DNA of 32,162 nt from DATAUK01 sp036268295. Its GTDB lineage: Bacteria; Actinomycetota; Actinomycetes; JAFAQI01. The notes under the pieces were generated by a model. That model had not been told where the DNA came from, made no database searches, and saw only the letters and a program-made list of their open reading frames with translations. A program made the position numbers and the translations under genes. The stretch spans positions 1 to 32,162 of the forward strand of contig DATAUK010000043.1 in assembly GCA_036268295.1 (NCBI GenBank), read 5' to 3'. Positions 1-6,541 of this stretch are shown piece by piece (position 1 is the stretch's first letter; the number at the start of each line of letters is the position of its first letter).

Positions 1-476
1 TTCACCGCCCAGTCGCGTCGGGTGATGTCGGGGATCACGACGTGCAGCCGGCTGCCGTCCGGCAGCATCGCGTCGACGAACGGGGTGCTCAGATCGACCC
101 GGCGCCCGGAGGGTTTCAGCATCCGCTCGACCAGATCGCGGACCTCGTCCGGTCGCAGGATCGTGGTCGACAGCTCGCTGCGGCCGCGTCGCGCGATGAA
201 GACGCGGCCAGGGGCGTTGATCCAGATCTCCTCGACCAGCGGATCGTCGAGGTAGGGCTGCAACGCACCGAAGCCGGCAACCGCGTCATAGACCTGACGG
301 GCGACCTCAGCCGGGTCGACCAACGACGGCATCGAGCCGGTCAGCGAGCGGTCGTCGTAGTCGGCAATGACGTCGTCGACCAGGCTGCGGACAGCGCCGA
401 CATCACTCGCCGGATCGAGGCCCCGGCGGCGCACCAGCTCGCGCACCTCGTGCTCGACAACCCCGACCGCATCCAC
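1..476 (-). CDS. CpaF/TadA-family secretion ATPase, N-terminal part (cut by window edge)
   Basis: Reading the minus strand gives an N-terminal domain ending at the window edge, about 158 codons. It contains AVAGFGALQPYLDDPLVEEI, WINAPGRVFIARRGRSEL, GRRVDLSTPFVDAMLPDGSR and LHVVIPDIT, which match the N-terminal domain of CpaF/TadA-type type II/IV secretion ATPases. The Walker A and B boxes lie beyond the left edge and are not visible. Family members are hexameric cytoplasmic ATPases that drive assembly of Tad/Flp pili. The start chosen is GTG at 476, giving MDAVGVVEHEVRELVRRRGL; an in-frame TAA lies a short way upstream and a GAGG sits at a usable distance. The CpaB-like and CpaE-like genes expected beside it lie about 27.5 kb away at the other end of the window, on the same strand. 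Family assignment is confident; the exact biological role (pilus or other secretion) is inferred. Confidence 0.88.
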   Translation of the reverse strand, partial: MDAVGVVEHEVRELVRRRGLDPASDVGAVRSLVDDVIADYDDRSLTGSMPSLVDPAEVARQVYDAVAGFGALQPYLDDPLVEEIWINAPGRVFIARRGRSELSTTILRPDEVRDLVERMLKPSGRRVDLSTPFVDAMLPDGSRLHVVIPDITRRDWAV

Positions 477-533
477 GTCGACACCTCGCCCAATCGCTCG
501 CGAATCCCTTTATCCGCAAGCGGTAGAGCGCGC

Positions 534-562
534 ACGCTACGGCCGTCGCGCGATCACCACAA
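534..562 (-). promoter_or_regulatory. Candidate sigma-70-type promoter of the CpaF gene
   Basis: On the minus strand, TTGTGG (557-562) and TAGCGT (534-539) are separated by exactly 17 bp. This is a good match to actinobacterial -35/-10 spacing. It would give a leader of about 50 nt before the GTG at 476. Predicted by eye only. Confidence 0.45.
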
Positions 563-578
563 CGCCGAATTTCCGATC

Positions 579-587
579 TGTGGATAA
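579..587 (-). promoter_or_regulatory. Perfect DnaA-box 9-mer upstream of the CpaF gene
   Basis: The minus strand reads TTATCCACA, the consensus DnaA box. It lies just upstream of the -35 candidate of the CpaF gene. A second perfect copy lies at 29993-30001, upstream of the CpaB-like gene. Binding is not shown by sequence alone. Confidence 0.5.
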
Positions 588-649
588 CCAGGCCGGCAGC
601 CAGCAGGAATCAGTCCGTTGGCTTCTGCTCATGCACTCGCGAACGTCGG

Positions 650-787
650 CTACTTGTCGGTGGTCACCGACCGGAGCTCCTCCAGGGTCTCGTCCATCAG
701 TCGTCGGAAGGCTGTCGGATCATCCTGATCGTGCTCGGCTGGGAACCGAGGCACCCCGGCTGGGTCGAGGACGTCACGACCGGGCAC
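650..787 (-). CDS. Doubtful 45-aa ORF or gene remnant
   Basis: A GTG-started minus-strand ORF encodes a short acidic protein ending RRLMDETLEELRSVTTDK. Its third codon positions are mostly G or C, as in the neighbouring genes, and the C-terminal half looks like an amphipathic helix. The frame is closed by TAA about 13 codons upstream of the GTG, and no ribosome-binding site stands out. It could be a genuine small protein, or the tail of a decayed gene left in the divergent CpaF-DUF5990 gap. I do not recognise the family. Confidence 0.28.
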   Translation of the reverse strand: MPGRDVLDPAGVPRFPAEHDQDDPTAFRRLMDETLEELRSVTTDK

Positions 788-810
788 TACTTCGGCTGAC
801 TCGATTTGTG

Positions 811-823
811 GCTTCGCCGAAGC
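811..823. repeat. 13-bp inverted repeat, operator-like
   Basis: GCTTCG-C-CGAAGC is a perfect six-bp inverted repeat around one central base. It lies immediately before the CATTAT (825-830) that could serve as -10 for the DUF5990 gene, so a bound protein would block the promoter. It could equally be a chance hairpin. Confidence 0.35.
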
Positions 824-836
824 GCATTATCGAAGG

Positions 837-1301
837 ATGAATCTGCGCATCAAGGGCCGAGACCTGCCGGGATCCCGCTGCGGCCCGGGACCGGACGCGC
901 CGGGTGGGCATGGCGGCCTGCGAGTCGGCGTGCAGCGCCGCGGTGACGCGATGCAGGTTCTCGATCCGGTCGCGGGAGACGCCGCTGCGGCGGAGTGGAC
1001 GGTTGAGTGCGCCGTCCGCGAAACTGCGTACGGCCTCGACTTCACCGGTCCCTACGTCCAGGGCCCGCCGGGTCAGCGCTTCATCTATCTGTCGTGGCTC
1101 AGCGACCACGGGCCAGGCCCGCTCGGCATGTTCCGGCGCGGCAAGATCCGGCTGGACGCCCTCCCGGAGCCGGTGCTGCAGCACGCGATTTCCGGCGGCA
1201 CAATCGAGGTAGAGGTCCGACTGACCGACGACAAGGGCAATCCCGCCTGCGCGACGATCGGTCCACCTGCGGTTGCCTGGCGGATCGGCTCGGACCAGTA
1301 G
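837..1301 (+). CDS. DUF5990 family protein
   Basis: This 154-aa protein has no signal peptide or membrane segment. It matches DUF5990 from memory: it starts MNLRIKGRDLPGSRCGPG and carries FTGPYVQGPPGQRFIYLSW, MFRRGKIRLDALP and LTDDKGNPACATIGPP in the expected order, ending with a PAVAWRI-type strand. The function of the family is unknown; the strand-rich pattern suggests a small beta-sandwich. The ATG at 837 is supported because the family begins with this LRI-G-DLPG segment. The purine-rich GAAGG before it touches the ATG and is too close to act as a Shine-Dalgarno. CATTAT at 825-830 would place transcription start at the ATG, so a leaderless mRNA is likely. The next gene on the same strand begins about 55 bp later but probably has its own promoter. 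Confidence 0.85.
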   Translation: MNLRIKGRDLPGSRCGPGPDAPGGHGGLRVGVQRRGDAMQVLDPVAGDAAAAEWTVECAVRETAYGLDFTGPYVQGPPGQRFIYLSWLSDHGPGPLGMFRRGKIRLDALPEPVLQHAISGGTIEVEVRLTDDKGNPACATIGPPAVAWRIGSDQ

Positions 1302-1355
1302 CCCGGTGGCTCCGCGTTCGCCTCGCCGTCAGAAACCTTGGCTAGCGTGAGCGAC

Positions 1356-2009
1356 ATGATCGGCACGGTTCTGGCAGTTGCGGTCACGGCGGCAGCGTTG
1401 GGGGTGACCGGTTCAGCGACCGGCCACTCGGGAACGGCGGCGCCCACGGCCCCGACATCGGTCAGGGCAGTTCGCCCGCTCGACGCGCAAGGGCACCTCG
1501 ACCCGGCATACCGAGTCAAGCATCGCTACGGCAACGCGAACTGCGAGAGTGGCTCGCCCACCACCGGCAAGGCTTACCAGTGCTTCACTCCGCAGGCGCC
1601 ACAAGGCATCTTCGACTCCTGCTGGGTCCAGGCCTCGCCCGGTCTGGTCGCCTGCCTGGTCAAGCCGTGGATGCACGACGTGGTGCAGCTGCACGTGACG
1701 CGCGGCTTCGACAACGCCCCGGGATTCCTGCACGTGCACGCGCCGTGGGGCCTGCGGATCGCGACGAACACCCGGTGCCTCGTCGATCTCGGCTCGGTGC
1801 ATTCCGCGAATGGTCACCCGATCACCTATCGGTGCAACCACAAGACCGTCCTGACCGGGGCGATCGACCGGCACGGCGCGACTTGGCGGATCCTCGGCTA
1901 TCGACGAATCGCGCAGAAGGGCAAGCCGTTGCGCTTCGTGTCGCTGGGCCAGGAACCGATCGCGGTGGCGTGGTCCGGCAAGCCGTCACGTCGCAGCCCG
2001 GGGCACTGA
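1356..2009 (+). CDS. Secreted six-cysteine protein of unknown function
   Basis: This 217-aa product begins MIGTVLAVAVTAAALGVTGS, a hydrophobic segment that looks like a signal peptide, followed by an Ala/Thr/Pro-rich linker. The mature part has six cysteines, in the contexts NANCESG, YQCFTP, DSCWVQ, VACLVK, TRCLVD and YRCNHK. An even number in an exported protein suggests up to three disulfides. I do not recognise the family. The start is uncertain: in-frame TTG 1338 and GTG 1347 also exist. ATG 1356 is preferred because TAGCGT (1343-1348) lies 7 nt upstream as a leaderless -10 and no Shine-Dalgarno is seen for any candidate. The gene ends one base before the end of the convergent NlpC/P60 gene. 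Confidence 0.65.
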   Translation: MIGTVLAVAVTAAALGVTGSATGHSGTAAPTAPTSVRAVRPLDAQGHLDPAYRVKHRYGNANCESGSPTTGKAYQCFTPQAPQGIFDSCWVQASPGLVACLVKPWMHDVVQLHVTRGFDNAPGFLHVHAPWGLRIATNTRCLVDLGSVHSANGHPITYRCNHKTVLTGAIDRHGATWRILGYRRIAQKGKPLRFVSLGQEPIAVAWSGKPSRRSPGH

Positions 2010-2010
2010 G

Positions 2011-2895
2011 TCAGGGACGCACCACTCCCGCCACACCACTCCACACCGGCAACACATCGACGTAGTGACCGGTGAACGGCGCGTTGAGCATCCACCCGGC
2101 GCCGAGATAGATCGCGACATGGAAGATCGGATGGCCGAACAGAATCAGGTCGCCAGGCAGCGCGTCGCGGGCCGGGATCAACCTGCCCTCGTTCCACTGG
2201 TCGCCACTGAAATGAGTCAGCCGTACGCCGGCGCGCGCATAGGACCGCATGACCAGCCCTGAGCAGTCGAACGTCGTCGGACCGGCGCCGCCCCATACAT
2301 ATGGCTGACCGAGCTCTTTGAGGGCGGCGCGCAGCGCCACCTCGCCGACCGTCGGACGGTGAAGACTCGGCAGCCGCGGGTCGACGTACCCGGCGTCGGG
2401 CTTGCGGAACTTGGCCGGCGTCACCCCACGGAACCGGGTCTCGATGCCAACGCCGGCCGAGCCGCCGACAGCGACCGAGTGGGTGAAGCGCTGCAAGGTA
2501 TGAGTCGCGGTGATCGCGAAGTGCGACGGGCGATGACGTTCCAGGTGCGCCAGATGAAACGGGACCGGACCCATGACGGGCCGGGTGTCGACCGGCGCGA
2601 GTCGGTGATCAGCCGAGCGGGCCTTGGTGATCAGCGCGACGTCCGATGCCAACAGCATCGCCGCCGGCGATGATCGATGGATCGGACGTCTGAGTGCGCC
2701 GCTGCTCAGCGCCTGGGCCTCGACCGCGGCGGCGGCCAACCGCAGATCGGCGTCGTCGAGTGCCGCGGCCTGCCGGGACCGTCGCGGCGAGGTTGCATGC
2801 GCGGGCTCGAGCACCCCGACTGCTGCCGTCGCGAGCACAAGGCCGGCCGCGAGCAAGCGCAGTCGCCGCGATCGCGTCGGCACCCGTCCCGTCAC
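2011..2895 (-). CDS. Secreted NlpC/P60-family peptidase
   Basis: This 294-aa protein has an N-terminal signal peptide (RRLRLLAAGLVLATAAVGVL, predicted cleavage after the AHA near residue 34), an Ala-rich helical middle region, and a C-terminal NlpC/P60 domain from about residue 183. The domain shows ALKELGQPYVWGGAGPTTFD followed by CSGLV. The catalytic triad can be assigned as Cys211, His259 (in PIFHVAIYLG) and Asn271, spaced as in Spr and RipA, where the third residue is 12 positions after the histidine. Such enzymes cut the stem peptides of peptidoglycan (typically D-Glu to diaminopimelate) outside the cell. The start is GTG at 2895. The gene is divergent from the pnt operon and runs tail-to-tail against the six-cysteine protein gene. 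Substrate is inferred from the family. Confidence 0.9.
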   Translation of the reverse strand: MTGRVPTRSRRLRLLAAGLVLATAAVGVLEPAHATSPRRSRQAAALDDADLRLAAAAVEAQALSSGALRRPIHRSSPAAMLLASDVALITKARSADHRLAPVDTRPVMGPVPFHLAHLERHRPSHFAITATHTLQRFTHSVAVGGSAGVGIETRFRGVTPAKFRKPDAGYVDPRLPSLHRPTVGEVALRAALKELGQPYVWGGAGPTTFDCSGLVMRSYARAGVRLTHFSGDQWNEGRLIPARDALPGDLILFGHPIFHVAIYLGAGWMLNAPFTGHYVDVLPVWSGVAGVVRP

Positions 2896-3066
2896 CGCTC
2901 AAGCGTGCCAGGTGATCGCCAGTTGTCTACGAACGACGACAGATCGGCCGAGATCGTCGCGCCGATCACCGCGCCATCAAACTCCCGACCGCGCGTTGTC
3001 AGGGCTTAACAACCACGAAGCCGGTCGGAGCCGCCACAATGAGTGCACCAGGGGTGAACTGCTCGC

Positions 3067-3072
3067 GGAAGG
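3067..3072 (+). promoter_or_regulatory. Ribosome-binding site deciding the pntAA start
   Basis: GGAAGG lies 5 nt before ATG 3078. The upstream in-frame ATG (3039) and GTG (3054) lack such a site, and the PntAA fold begins right after 3078, so the later start is preferred. Confidence 0.6.
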
Positions 3073-3077
3073 TTTCG

Positions 3078-4247
3078 ATGGATGCACTGACGGTCGGGGT
3101 CGTCAAGGAGACAACCCCCCGCGAACAACGGGTCGCACTCGACCCCGATGGAGTTGCCCGACTGGTCACCGCCGGCTGCGAGATCATCGTAGAAACCGGC
3201 GCGGGCGCAGCCGCCTGGTTCCCGGATCCGGCCTACATCGATGCCGGCGCGAAGATTGCGGCCGCCAGCGTCGTACGACGAGATGCCGCCGTGCTGCTGT
3301 CAGTGCGGCCGCCGGATGCCGAGGCTGCCAAGACGATGCGCAGCGGGCAGGTCGTCATCGGCCTGCTCGGACTGCTCAGCGATCCCGGCCTGGCCGGTGA
3401 CCTGGCCGCTCGCCACGTCACCGCGATCAGCCTGGAGGGCCTGCCACGGACCTTGAGCCGGGCCCAGGGCATGGATGCGCTCACCTCACAGGCCAACGTT
3501 GCCGGCTATCGCAGCGTGCTGCTCGCGGCCGAGACGTTCGGCCGCTACCTCCCGATGATGGTCACCGCCGCCGGCACCGCGCGTCCGGCGGAGGTGCTGA
3601 TCCTCGGCGCCGGGGTTGCCGGGCTCCAGGCCATCGGCACCGCTCGCCGGCTCGGCGCCGCGGTCAGTGCGTTCGACGTACGCCCCGACTCCAAGGTCGA
3701 AGTCGGATCGCTCGGCGCCCGGTTCCTCGAGATCGCGGCGATCACCTCGGCCGCCGGCGAGGGTGGCTACGCCAGAGCGCTGACCCCTGAAGAGCAGACC
3801 GCGCTTGCCGACGAGCTCGCCACTCACGTCGCCCGTCACAACATCGTCATCACCACCGCGCAGGTCCCCGGCCGCACCCCGCCGCTGCTGGTCACCGAGG
3901 CAGCGGTCGCAGCGATGAAAGCCGGCTCGGTCGTCGTCGATGCGGCCAGCAGTCCACTCGGCGGCAACGTCGCGGGGTCCCAGCCCGGCGAGGTCATCGT
4001 CACCGACAACGGCGTGACGGTGATCGGCGCGGACGATCTGCCATCGACGATGCCGACGAGCGCGTCGGCCGCCTACTCGCGCAACATCTCCGCGTTGTTA
4101 CTCCACCTGCTCGTCGACGGTCAGCTCGTCATTGACCTCGCGGACGAGATCCAGGCCGGAGTGGTGATGACCCACGACGGCGCCGTCGTCCATCCAGCCG
4201 TCGTCGCACGCATCGACGCCGCAACAATGAGCGAGGGATCGCGGTGA
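3078..4247 (+). CDS. pntAA: NAD(P) transhydrogenase subunit alpha part 1 (NAD-binding dI)
   Basis: The 389-aa product starts MDALTVGVVKETTPREQRVA, the usual PntA/alanine dehydrogenase N-terminal pattern. It has the conserved RAQGMDALTSQANVAGYRSV segment, and a Rossmann GAGVAG at residues 177-182 followed by AFDVRPDSKVEVGSLGA. It is the soluble NAD(H)-binding domain I of the proton-translocating transhydrogenase, which transfers hydride between NADH and NADP+ using the proton gradient. The alpha subunit is split, as in many bacteria: this protein lacks membrane helices, which are supplied by the next gene. Its stop overlaps the GTG of pntAB by GTGA, indicating translational coupling. The PntAA-type sequence and the pntAB/pntB neighbours exclude alanine dehydrogenase. 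Confidence 0.96.
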   Translation: MDALTVGVVKETTPREQRVALDPDGVARLVTAGCEIIVETGAGAAAWFPDPAYIDAGAKIAAASVVRRDAAVLLSVRPPDAEAAKTMRSGQVVIGLLGLLSDPGLAGDLAARHVTAISLEGLPRTLSRAQGMDALTSQANVAGYRSVLLAAETFGRYLPMMVTAAGTARPAEVLILGAGVAGLQAIGTARRLGAAVSAFDVRPDSKVEVGSLGARFLEIAAITSAAGEGGYARALTPEEQTALADELATHVARHNIVITTAQVPGRTPPLLVTEAAVAAMKAGSVVVDAASSPLGGNVAGSQPGEVIVTDNGVTVIGADDLPSTMPTSASAAYSRNISALLLHLLVDGQLVIDLADEIQAGVVMTHDGAVVHPAVVARIDAATMSEGSR

Positions 4248-4570
4248 GCGAAGCACTCTTGACCGACCTCAGCATCTTCGTCCTGAGCCTGCTGGTCGGC
4301 TTTGAGGTGATCAGCAAGGTCCCGGCGACGCTGCACACACCGCTGATGTCCGGCGCCAACGCGATCCACGGTGTCGTGCTGGTCGGCGCGATCCTGGCGG
4401 CCTCGACCGCGCACGACGCGGTGGGCTACATCCTCGCCTTCATCGCGCTGGCGTTCGCGACAGCGAACGTGGTCGGTGGGTACGTCGTCACCGACCGGAT
4501 GCTGCAGATGTTCCGGCGCAGACCGGCCGCCACCAAACCGACCGACGCGCTGCCGGGTGGTGAGGCGTGA
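4244..4570 (+). CDS. pntAB: NAD(P) transhydrogenase subunit alpha part 2 (membrane dII)
   Basis: This 108-aa membrane protein has about three hydrophobic helices: an N-terminal one around LTDLSIFVLSLLVGFEVISK, then GVVLVGAILAAST and GYILAFIALAFATANVVGGY. It carries the VPATLHTPLMSGANAIHGVV motif characteristic of PntAB. Together with the helices of PntB it forms the proton channel of the transhydrogenase. It starts at GTG 4244, overlapping the pntAA stop, and its own stop overlaps the pntB start in the same GTGA manner, so all three subunits are translationally coupled. A basic C-terminal tail follows the last helix. Confidence 0.96.
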   Translation: MSEALLTDLSIFVLSLLVGFEVISKVPATLHTPLMSGANAIHGVVLVGAILAASTAHDAVGYILAFIALAFATANVVGGYVVTDRMLQMFRRRPAATKPTDALPGGEA

Positions 4571-5988
4571 GCAACTTCACCACCGTGGTGCGCCTGGCCT
4601 ACCTGGTCTCAGCGGTCTGCTTCGTGCTCGGCCTGCACCTGATGAACTCCCCCGCGAGGGCGCGGCGTGGCAACACGATCTCGGCCAGCGGAATGGCGCT
4701 CGCGATCATCGTGACGATCATCGACGTCGCCCACGTCGGCACTATCACCGGTCTCGGCTGGGCGGTCGTGGCGGCGGGTGTCGTGGTCGGTGGCGTCGCC
4801 GGGCTGGTCGGCGCGCGCGGCGTGAAGATGACCGACATGCCACAGCTGGTCAGCCTGTTCAACGCCGCAGGTGGCGGTGCGGCGGCTTTGGTGGCCATCA
4901 CCGAGTTCGTCCGGATCGCGCAGCATCACTCACTTGATCTGTCGACTCGCACCTCGGTCGCGACCGTCCTCGATGTCGTCATCGGCGCCGTCACGTTCTC
5001 CGGCTCGTTGATTGCCGCGGGCAAGCTGCAGGGCATCGTCAACAGCGCCCCGGTGACCTTTCCCGCGGTCCGGCTTCTCAACGGCGTACTCGCCCTTGGC
5101 GCCGTCGCCGGCGGCGCGGTCCTGATCTGGGGTGACCACCGCTCGATCCTGGTGCTCGCGATCATCCTGGTGCTCGGACTGGTCTTCGGAGTCACGATGG
5201 TGATGCCGATCGGCGGCGCCGACATGCCGGTCGTGATCTCGCTGCTCAACGCCTTCACCGGCACGGCGGTGGCGATGGCCGGCTTCGTCATCGACAACAG
5301 CGTGCTGATCATCGCCGGAGCGCTGGTCGGGGCATCCGGCAGCATCCTGACCAAGCTGATGGCCACCGCGATGAACCGCTCGATCCGCAACATCATCGTC
5401 GGCGGCTTCGGCACCTCGGACGTCGCGACCGCAACGACTGCCGGCGCCGACCAGATCCGCGCGGTTGCCGCCGACGACGTCGCGCTGCAGCTCGCCTACG
5501 CCAGCAAGGTGATCTTCGTGCCGGGCTACGGTCTCGCCGTCGCGCAGGCACAGCACGAGATGGCAGCGCTCGCCGATCTGCTCGAGAAGCGAGGGGTCGA
5601 CGTCTCCTACGCGATCCATCCGGTGGCCGGCCGGATGCCCGGGCACATGAACGTCCTGCTGGCCGAGGCCAACGTCCCCTATCCGTTGCTCAAGGAGATG
5701 GAAGAGATCAACCCCGAGTTCGGCCGCGCCGACATCGCGTTGGTCGTCGGCGCCAACGACGTCGTCAACCCGGCCGCGCGGCGGTCCGACTCGGTGATCT
5801 CAGGGATGCCGATCCTCGACGTCGACCATGCGAAGAACATCGTGGTGATGAAGCGGTCGATGGGGTACGGCTACGCCGGCATCGACAACGAGCTGTTCAC
5901 CGATCCGAAGACCGGGATGTTTTTCGCGGACGCGAAAGACGGTCTGGCCACTCTGATCAGCGCCGTCAAGGCGCTCGTGGCCAGCTAG
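4567..5988 (+). CDS. pntB: NAD(P) transhydrogenase subunit beta
   Basis: The 473-aa product has roughly eight to nine membrane helices in its first 270 residues (dII), then the NADP(H)-binding domain III. Diagnostic dIII motifs are VPGYGLAVAQAQHEMAAL, HPVAGRMPGHMNVLLAEA, VVGANDVVNP, GMPILDV and KRSMGYGYAGIDNELF, all near full consensus. The membrane half keeps the LVSLFNAAGGGAAALVA segment and VISLLNAFTGTAVAMAGFV. It works with PntAA and PntAB in the plasma membrane to make NADPH. Length and motif order are normal, with no sign of damage. The gene ends about 10 bp before the stop of the convergent small gene, and I see no clear terminator between them. Confidence 0.97.
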   Translation: MSNFTTVVRLAYLVSAVCFVLGLHLMNSPARARRGNTISASGMALAIIVTIIDVAHVGTITGLGWAVVAAGVVVGGVAGLVGARGVKMTDMPQLVSLFNAAGGGAAALVAITEFVRIAQHHSLDLSTRTSVATVLDVVIGAVTFSGSLIAAGKLQGIVNSAPVTFPAVRLLNGVLALGAVAGGAVLIWGDHRSILVLAIILVLGLVFGVTMVMPIGGADMPVVISLLNAFTGTAVAMAGFVIDNSVLIIAGALVGASGSILTKLMATAMNRSIRNIIVGGFGTSDVATATTAGADQIRAVAADDVALQLAYASKVIFVPGYGLAVAQAQHEMAALADLLEKRGVDVSYAIHPVAGRMPGHMNVLLAEANVPYPLLKEMEEINPEFGRADIALVVGANDVVNPAARRSDSVISGMPILDVDHAKNIVVMKRSMGYGYAGIDNELFTDPKTGMFFADAKDGLATLISAVKALVAS

Positions 5989-5998
5989 CAGGGCCGCG

Positions 5999-6172
5999 TC
6001 AGACCTTGTCCTCGGCGATCACGCGGAGCCGATCCGCGACCACCGTCTCGGTGTATCGCCGGCTCTCCGTGGCGTAGCGAACCGTCGCCACCCAGCCTCG
6101 TTCGTCCTCGCGCCACAGACCCATGACGCCCGGCCACCAACGACCGTCCCGCTCAACTTCGACGCTGTCCAT
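5999..6172 (-). CDS. Small conserved-looking protein, 57 aa
   Basis: The product is short and rich in Trp and Arg: MDSVEVERDGRWWPGVMGLW followed by an apparent strand-rich stretch (GWVATVRYATES). The RWWPG...GWVATVRY pattern resembles small actinobacterial proteins of unknown function, probably an SH3-like barrel; this is from memory and not a firm family call. The frame is open further upstream, but ATG 6172 is preferred because the recognisable part begins there and GATAGT lies 6 nt before it, fitting a leaderless promoter. ATG 6190 is an alternative. It is convergent with pntB. Confidence 0.55.
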   Translation of the reverse strand: MDSVEVERDGRWWPGVMGLWREDERGWVATVRYATESRRYTETVVADRLRVIAEDKV

Positions 6173-6541
6173 ACCTTCACTATCACCCATAACCCGGCCG
6201 CCGTGTCGAGTTTCTTGAAACCGGAGGAGCCAGGTACGCCGGACGACGGATCGGCAAACGGCGCCAGATTCGGCCGCCGAACCGGTCCTGATCCGCGCCG
6301 GACCCTCGCCGGCCCGCGGGGCACGCTTTTCGGCAGCCAGAAGCAAAACTGATTAGGCCAAACGGGTGAATTTCCACTGCTCGGCACGCTCAGGAGACCC
6401 GCCAGGGTCGGCCCGGGGGGTCTGTCCCGGAGGGGTAGGGATTGTCCTTAGTCGGGCAGGGGTCTAGGTTTCGAGAAGTTCCCCGCCAATCGGGCGGTGG
6501 AAAGCTTCCGGCGGACTGATACGCCGGAGAGGGAGGCATCC
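6173..6541. other. Intergenic region upstream of the sedolisin gene
   Basis: The right half holds a promoter candidate (6442-6470), a short hairpin (6508-6527) and a Shine-Dalgarno for the protease gene. In the left half (about 6190-6400) I see only open frames without a recognisable protein, and no RNA gene. Confidence 0.5.
6442..6470 (+). promoter_or_regulatory. Candidate promoter of the sedolisin gene
   Basis: TTGTCC (6442-6447) and TAGGTT (6465-6470) are 17 bp apart. This predicts a start near 6477 and a leader of about 65 nt. The leader contains CCGGCG-gactgata-CGCCGG (6508-6527), a six-bp stem ending three bases before GGGAGG (6531-6536), which lies 5 nt before the ATG. Predicted by eye. 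Confidence 0.5.

Larger units (their letters stand above)
477..836. other. Intergenic region between CpaF and DUF5990 genes
   Basis: This 360-bp stretch between two divergent genes holds the CpaF promoter candidate, a DnaA-box 9-mer, a doubtful 45-codon minus-strand ORF (650-787) and a 13-bp inverted repeat (811-823) just before the DUF5990 start. I saw no RNA gene or mobile element in it. Confidence 0.6.
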
